A stretch of 9,497 nucleotides of DNA. It comes from Acidobacteria bacterium UBA6911. Lineage in GTDB: Bacteria > Acidobacteriota > UBA6911. The notes under the pieces were generated by a model. It worked only from the letters and a program-made list of their open reading frames with translations, had not been told where the DNA came from and made no database searches. The stretch is taken from NCBI GenBank assembly GCA_002451015.1, contig DKBB01000311.1:29048-38544 (forward strand). Direction: 5' to 3'. Made by a program: the position numbers and the translations under genes. Positions 5,683 through 9,497 of the stretch are shown here, one piece after another; the stretch's first letter is position 1, and each line of letters opens with the position of its first letter.

Positions 5683-6492
5683 TTAATCGCCCCACCCCAT
5701 ACCGACACGGGACACGGACGCCCCGGAAACATCCACAATCGCGGCTCCGCCATCCACCATTATTACGTCTCCTGTAATGAACGAGGAATCATCGCTGGCC
5801 AGGAAGGAGCAGGCACCGGCCATTTCAGCCGGCATTGCAGCCCTGCGCAGGGGGACGCTCTCGGCAAGCACTTCAAACGCATCCTTGTTCAGCGCCTTGG
5901 AGAGTCCTTCCATGGCGTTGATCAACATATCCGTTTTCGTTGCACCCGGCGCGACAACATTGCTTCGGATTCCTTTCGGTCCGTAATCCAGGGCTGCCTG
6001 CCTGGACAGCTGGATAAGCCCGCCCTTGGAAGCGCAATAGGCCGGCATTGCCGGTATGCAGCGCACTCCCGCCAGGGAAGCAATATTTATAATCGATCCC
6101 TTACCCTGCTTGACCATTTCGGGTATGGCGGCCTTCATGCATAAAAAAGGACCGTTGAGGTTTACATCGAGGATCTTTTTCCACAAATCGATCTCGATAT
6201 CTACGATGCTTCCCGGAGGATCGATCCCGGCATTATTGACGAGAACATCGATCTTACCACCGAACTTGACGGTCTCCGCTACCATCCTTTTGACATCCCC
6301 AAAATTCGTAACGTCCCCCACACATGCGACCACCTTATTGGAATTGAATGATTTTACGGTCTCCTCCAGTTGATCCGCCAGTATATCGCTGATCACGATT
6401 TTGGCGCCGTCATCGAGAAAACGTTTTGCAATCGCAGCGCCGATGCCCCGGCTGCCTCCGGTAATGAGTGCTACTTTTCCTTCTAGGTTCAT
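5683..6492 (-). CDS. Short-chain dehydrogenase/reductase, classical NAD-type
   Basis: Cytoplasmic oxidoreductase interconverting an alcohol and a ketone (3-oxoacyl or cyclic ketone types are common). The 269-aa protein has every classical SDR mark: cofactor motif TGGSRGIG (11-18), D36 after the second strand (favours NAD), D60-V61, NNAG (86-89), N111, S139 in NIAS, Y152-xxx-K156 in YCASK, and VAPGATKTDM after strand 6, ending in SFITGDVIMVDGG (237-249). Length is normal, with about 18 extra C-terminal residues after the usual VDGG end. The ATG has GAGGAG eight bases upstream. It is divergent from the DUF169 gene and probably transcribed from its own promoter near 6620. FabG-like activity cannot be excluded, but the context (another dehydrogenase, no fatty acid genes) suggests a catabolic role. 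Substrate unknown. Confidence 0.93.
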   Translation of the reverse strand: MNLEGKVALITGGSRGIGAAIAKRFLDDGAKIVISDILADQLEETVKSFNSNKVVACVGDVTNFGDVKRMVAETVKFGGKIDVLVNNAGIDPPGSIVDIEIDLWKKILDVNLNGPFLCMKAAIPEMVKQGKGSIINIASLAGVRCIPAMPAYCASKGGLIQLSRQAALDYGPKGIRSNVVAPGATKTDMLINAMEGLSKALNKDAFEVLAESVPLRRAAMPAEMAGACSFLASDDSSFITGDVIMVDGGAAIVDVSGASVSRVGMGWGD

Positions 6493-6605
6493 ATTCTTTT
6501 CTCCTCATTAATCAATTAACAGGGCCATATACAGGTATTCGAGTGGTGCAGAGTCTGCGCCAGGGCCAGACTTCAGCTAAAGCTAATTTCCTCGGTCCGT
6601 CGAGG

Positions 6606-6636
6606 ATTTTTACATATTCCCTATTAGGACACAAGC
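6606..6636 (-). promoter_or_regulatory. Putative promoter of the SDR gene, sharing an element with the alcohol dehydrogenase promoter
   Basis: On the minus strand TTGTGT (6629-6634) is followed after 17 nt by AAAAAT (or after 16 nt by TAAAAA), each matching the -10 consensus at four places. It lies in GCTTGTGTCC (6627-6636), identical to the element at 4704-4713, and both are followed after seven bases by GAAT. Predicted leader is about 105 nt. Confidence 0.4.
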
Positions 6637-6686
6637 ATGGAAATTCGGGTAGAAGTTTCAGTGGAAAATGCCATCCTGTTGTTCGA

Positions 6687-6714
6687 TTGTATCGGGCAAC
6701 ATAACCGTGATAAA
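6687..6714 (+). promoter_or_regulatory. Weak promoter candidate for the DUF169 gene
   Basis: TTGTAT (6687-6692) and GATAAA (6709-6714) are 16 nt apart, about 30 nt before the start codon. Each hexamer matches consensus only in part, so this is a tentative call within the 253-nt divergent gap. Confidence 0.22.
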
Positions 6715-6734
6715 AAGAAATCCTTAATTATCCC

Positions 6735-6739
6735 GGAGG
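6735..6739 (+). promoter_or_regulatory. Ribosome binding site fixing the DUF169 start
   Basis: GGAGG is six bases before ATG 6746. A TTG at 6740 in the same frame touches the ribosome binding site directly and is therefore rejected as the start. Confidence 0.75.
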
Positions 6740-6745
6740 TTGAAA

Positions 6746-7510
6746 ATGAGGCCGCTTCAGACCGATTTAACCAGCTTTGCCAAATTCGAATTTAACCGAT
6801 CCCCGGTAGGAATCAAATTCCTGTTTTTTCAGCCCGACGGCATCGAACCTCTCGCCGAGGAAAAAGAACTTTCCCTATGCGAAATACTGCGGGAGGCCCA
6901 GAAAACAACAGATCCATTCTATTTAGGGAAAGACCACCGGGAAACCTGCGTCGGGAAAATTCTTTTAGGAATGCAGGATATGGCGGCCTTTGCCGAAAGC
7001 GGGCAAATAGGTGAAAAGTTGCAGATATTCCAGGAGGCAAGAGCGAACTATGCTTTTTACAAACATGTCCCGAGATTTGACCGTGGTATCGTCAATTACG
7101 TTGTGTTTGCGCCTTTGGACAGAATGACATTCGAGCCGGATCTACTGATACTGACGGCGGATCCCGGACAGGCTGAAATTGTCATGCGATCGATGACCTA
7201 TTCCACCGGGGAGCTTTACAATTCCAGAACGACACCCGTTATGGGTTGCGCATGGCTATTTATATACCCGTTTCAGAACGGCTGCGTAAATTTCATTCTC
7301 CCTGAAATGATTCACGGTATGAAAGGAAGAGAGCTGTTCCCGGCCGGATCCGTCCTAATATCCATCCCTTATACGTGGATACCGACGATGACGCATAATC
7401 TTGGCGAAATGCCGTGGCATCTTCCTTCCCATACCAGTCGAGTGGAGTACCTTGCCGAATTCGACACTGTTTTAGGCGATCTTGCCAGAAAAGCGGACCT
7501 GGAACCGTAA
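6746..7510 (+). CDS. DUF169-family protein (function unknown)
   Basis: The 254-aa product resembles the DUF169 family (COG2043), soluble proteins of unknown function common in anaerobic bacteria and archaea. Seen here are the N-terminal SPVGIKFLF (19-27), an early cysteine in SLCEIL (C45), a Cys/Gly pair in RETCVGKILLGMQD (C68), the mid-protein PLDRMTFEPDLLILTADPGQAE (P123 to E144), a cysteine in VMGCAW (C168), C180, and a C-terminal segment IPYTWIPTMTHNL with an MPWHLPSH stretch. Four separate cysteines might bind a metal or cofactor, but none forms a standard CxxC. No signal peptide or membrane segment. It is divergent from the SDR gene and followed by a long gap before the M16 peptidase, so it is probably transcribed alone. 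Family assignment rests on remembered motif style; the function is not known. Confidence 0.72.
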   Translation: MRPLQTDLTSFAKFEFNRSPVGIKFLFFQPDGIEPLAEEKELSLCEILREAQKTTDPFYLGKDHRETCVGKILLGMQDMAAFAESGQIGEKLQIFQEARANYAFYKHVPRFDRGIVNYVVFAPLDRMTFEPDLLILTADPGQAEIVMRSMTYSTGELYNSRTTPVMGCAWLFIYPFQNGCVNFILPEMIHGMKGRELFPAGSVLISIPYTWIPTMTHNLGEMPWHLPSHTSRVEYLAEFDTVLGDLARKADLEP

Positions 7511-7716
7511 ACTCCATGAGGCATGATTCCCGGTGATGTTTGAGAACCGTATCTTAAATCGTAATTCCCCATTTTCAATTTTACTCCCCGAATTCCAGGG
7601 AAGGTATTCTTGCTCCATCCCCACCCTGAGAAAAGTTTGCCAACAGGTTGCGGATTGTGTAGATTCCTTTTATGTGCTTTTTTCGAATTTGATTCATCCG
7701 ATTTAGCCGCATCGGC

Positions 7717-7738
7717 CCGTATTCATGGGCTTATACGG
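7717..7738. repeat. Inverted repeat in the leader of the M16 peptidase gene
   Basis: CCGTAT (7717-7722) and ATACGG (7733-7738) are complementary with a 10-nt spacer; an overlapping pair CCGAT/ATCGG (7698-7702, 7711-7715) lies just upstream. The two share adjacent bases and could form alternative hairpins or a protein site. In the whole 281-nt gap (7511-7791) the only promoter candidate I see is a poor TTGCGG with TATGTG after 17 nt around 7640-7675, and no clear terminator for the preceding gene. Confidence 0.25.
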
Positions 7739-7791
7739 AATTTCTTGATAGGATTGAACAAACTAGTCTTTCACTGCATCGGAGGAATGAA

Positions 7792-9497
7792 ATGTTCCGT
7801 AGGAAATTCTGTCTGTCGAAAATGTTGCTTCTGCTGCCCCTGTTCCTATGCCTGGTTGCCTCTAACGGATCGGAATATTTATGGGTACAGGCTTATGCTC
7901 AAACAGAAACGCAGGGGACGGCTCAGTCCGAAGGGGTTGAAAAGATAGCCTCCGTTGAAGGAATAACGGAATACCGGCTTTCCAATGGATTGCGCGTGCT
8001 GCTGTTTCCCGAGCCTTCCAAACCCACCGTCACGGTCAACATCACCTACCTGGTAGGATCCGCTTCCGAAAGCTACGGTGAAACGGGCATGGCCCACCTG
8101 CTGGAACATCTCATGTTTAAAGGATCTCCGAAACATCCTGATATTCCACAGGAGTTGACCGAACACGGTGCGCGGCCCAACGGAACCACTTACTACGACC
8201 GGACGAATTACTATGAAACATTTCAGGCTACCGACGAGAACCTGGAGTGGGCTCTGGACCTGGAAGCCGACCGTATGGTCCACTCCTTCATCGCGAAAAA
8301 AGATCTGGACAGTGAAATGACCGTCGTGCGCAATGAATTCGAGATGGGTGAGAACAATCCGATGGGAGTGCTGCAGGAACGCGTTTTATCGACCGCTTAT
8401 TTGTGGCACAATTACGGCAACTCTCCCATTGGAGCCCGCTCCGATATAGAAAACGTCCCGATTGAACGCCTCCAGGCTTTTTATCGGAAATTTTATCAGC
8501 CGGACAATGCCGTCCTGATTGTAGCCGGAAAAATCGACGAATCCAAAACACTCGATCTCATCGCTGAAAAATTCGGAGTGATCCCCAGGCCGACCCGGGC
8601 CCTTCCCAAGCTGTATACAGCCGAACCGACTCAGGACGGTGAAAGAACGGTTATACTCCGCCGCGTTGGAGACACACAGTTGGTTTTTGTGGTCTACCAT
8701 GTCCCCTCTGGCTCCCATCCGGATCATGCTGCGGTCGTCCTTTTAGCCCGGATTCTGAGCGATACCCCTTCAGGACGACTCTATAAGGCACTGGTTGAAA
8801 CACAGAAGGCAAGCTCCGTTTCGGGAGGAGTACTGACCCTGCACGATCCGGGTGTTATAGCCTTCATTGCCGAAGTCCGCGAAGAAAAATCCCTTGAGGA
8901 GACCCGGGACATATTGCTGGATACGGTGGAACAAAATGCCGACTCCCCCATTACGAAGGAAGAACTGGATCGAGCCCGGACCGCGATACTGAAAAACATC
9001 GATTTGACCCTGAACGACACCGAGGGATTTGCGCTGGCGCTTAGCGAATCGATCGCCAGTGGCGACTGGAGGATTTTCTTTCTTTCCCGTGACAAATTCA
9101 AGAATATAACCCTGGAAGAGGTCCAGGAATCCGCCGGCAAGTATCTTCTTGCATCCAACCGAACGCTGGGTCTGTTTTATCCAACCCAAAACCCGCCTAA
9201 ACGTGCCGAGATCCCTCCTCCCCCCGATATTCAGTCCATGGTGAAAGACTACAAGGGATCCGCCGAGTTATCGGTAGGAGAAGCCTTCGATCCTTCCATC
9301 GACAATATCGAGTCGCGGACCACACGTTCAACCCTGGCTACCGGATTAAAAGTGGCTCAGCTTTCCAAAAAAACCCGGGGCGCCATGGTGAACGCTCAAA
9401 TCTCTATTCATTTCGGAGATGAGGAAAGTCTCTCAAACCTGAATTTTGTGGCGGATGCTCTCGGGCAAATGCTGATGCGTGGGACCCAAAAACATAC
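7792..9497 (+). CDS. Exported M16-family zinc metallopeptidase (partial, runs off the right end)
   Basis: Zinc protease of the pitrilysin/insulinase (M16) clan, probably periplasmic. The reading frame is open from ATG 7792 (GGAGG six bases before) to the window end, 568 codons without stop. Residues 1-36 form a signal peptide (basic start, leucine-rich core at 11-23, probable cleavage after AYA). The first M16 domain starts at about residue 58 (EYRLSNGLRVLL) and holds the inverted zinc motif HLLEH at 102-106 in GMAHLLEHLMFKG: H102 and H106 as ligands, E105 as catalytic base, and E182 in VVRNEFEM as third ligand. Then come the interdomain ENVPIERLQAFYRKFYQPDN (221-240) and a second, non-metal domain to about 465. 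A new domain begins near 510 (RSTLATGLKVAQLSKKTRG), showing the two-half design of about 900-residue M16 proteins. An antisense or overlapping ATG at 7787 is not used. Complete first active site; function as secreted peptide-degrading enzyme is inferred. Confidence 0.93.
   Translation, partial: MFRRKFCLSKMLLLLPLFLCLVASNGSEYLWVQAYAQTETQGTAQSEGVEKIASVEGITEYRLSNGLRVLLFPEPSKPTVTVNITYLVGSASESYGETGMAHLLEHLMFKGSPKHPDIPQELTEHGARPNGTTYYDRTNYYETFQATDENLEWALDLEADRMVHSFIAKKDLDSEMTVVRNEFEMGENNPMGVLQERVLSTAYLWHNYGNSPIGARSDIENVPIERLQAFYRKFYQPDNAVLIVAGKIDESKTLDLIAEKFGVIPRPTRALPKLYTAEPTQDGERTVILRRVGDTQLVFVVYHVPSGSHPDHAAVVLLARILSDTPSGRLYKALVETQKASSVSGGVLTLHDPGVIAFIAEVREEKSLEETRDILLDTVEQNADSPITKEELDRARTAILKNIDLTLNDTEGFALALSESIASGDWRIFFLSRDKFKNITLEEVQESAGKYLLASNRTLGLFYPTQNPPKRAEIPPPPDIQSMVKDYKGSAELSVGEAFDPSIDNIESRTTRSTLATGLKVAQLSKKTRGAMVNAQISIHFGDEESLSNLNFVADALGQMLMRGTQKH

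Noticed and set aside
7787..7948. ATG at 7787 as a small Cys-rich peptide gene overlapping the M16 start
   Set aside because: GGAGG is directly adjacent (one base spacing), and the frame overlaps the signal peptide of the M16 peptidase; the many cysteines arise from out-of-frame reading of leucine codons.
1..9497. CRISPR array, insertion sequence, phage or toxin-antitoxin module
   Set aside because: No regularly spaced repeats, transposase or integrase motifs, terminal inverted repeats or small paired toxin-antitoxin ORFs were found.

Overview
The window is about 9.5 kb of chromosome-like bacterial DNA of medium GC content, with eight genes that can be read with confidence and one fragment cut by the left edge. 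Exported proteins with Sec-type signal peptides, strong GGAGG-type ribosome binding sites and the gene mix (long-form RNase HII, aryl-alcohol-type zinc dehydrogenase, SDR, DUF169, exported M16 peptidase) fit a Gram-negative bacterium. My impression is a delta-proteobacterial (Desulfobacterota-type) anaerobe, but this is inference from protein style, not proof. There is no sign of IS elements, phage, CRISPR, rRNA or a functional tRNA.

Layout, left to right: a fragment of an unidentified gene end (1-163, frame uncertain); a plus-strand run of an MscS-type mechanosensitive channel (250-1593), ribonuclease HII with a TTG start (1650-2483) and a membrane-anchored SnoaL/NTF2-like protein (2566-3366). 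Two small hairpins follow, then a third hairpin shared with the converging zinc alcohol dehydrogenase (minus, 3486-4580). After a 455-nt non-coding stretch comes an exported single-domain rhodanese (plus, 5039-5488), converging through a hairpin-rich gap on a short-chain dehydrogenase/reductase (minus, 5683-6492). The SDR is divergent from a DUF169 protein (plus, 6746-7510). After a 281-nt leader, a large exported M16 zinc peptidase (plus, from 7792) runs off the right end.

MscS and RnhB are housekeeping-type (osmotic safety valve; removal of ribonucleotides from DNA). The middle part (SnoaL-like protein, Zn-alcohol dehydrogenase, rhodanese, SDR, DUF169) looks like a small accessory metabolic neighbourhood; two NAD-type oxidoreductases would suit stepwise alcohol/ketone oxidation of an aromatic, alicyclic or fatty substrate. 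The two dehydrogenase genes lie apart but both on the minus strand, and each carries the same GCTTGTGTCC element placed like a -35 region, so they may be co-regulated. The other notable point is that RNase HII replaces the family's junction-recognising Gly-Arg-Gly by Gly-Val-Ala. I see no convincing new multi-gene defence or mobile system here.
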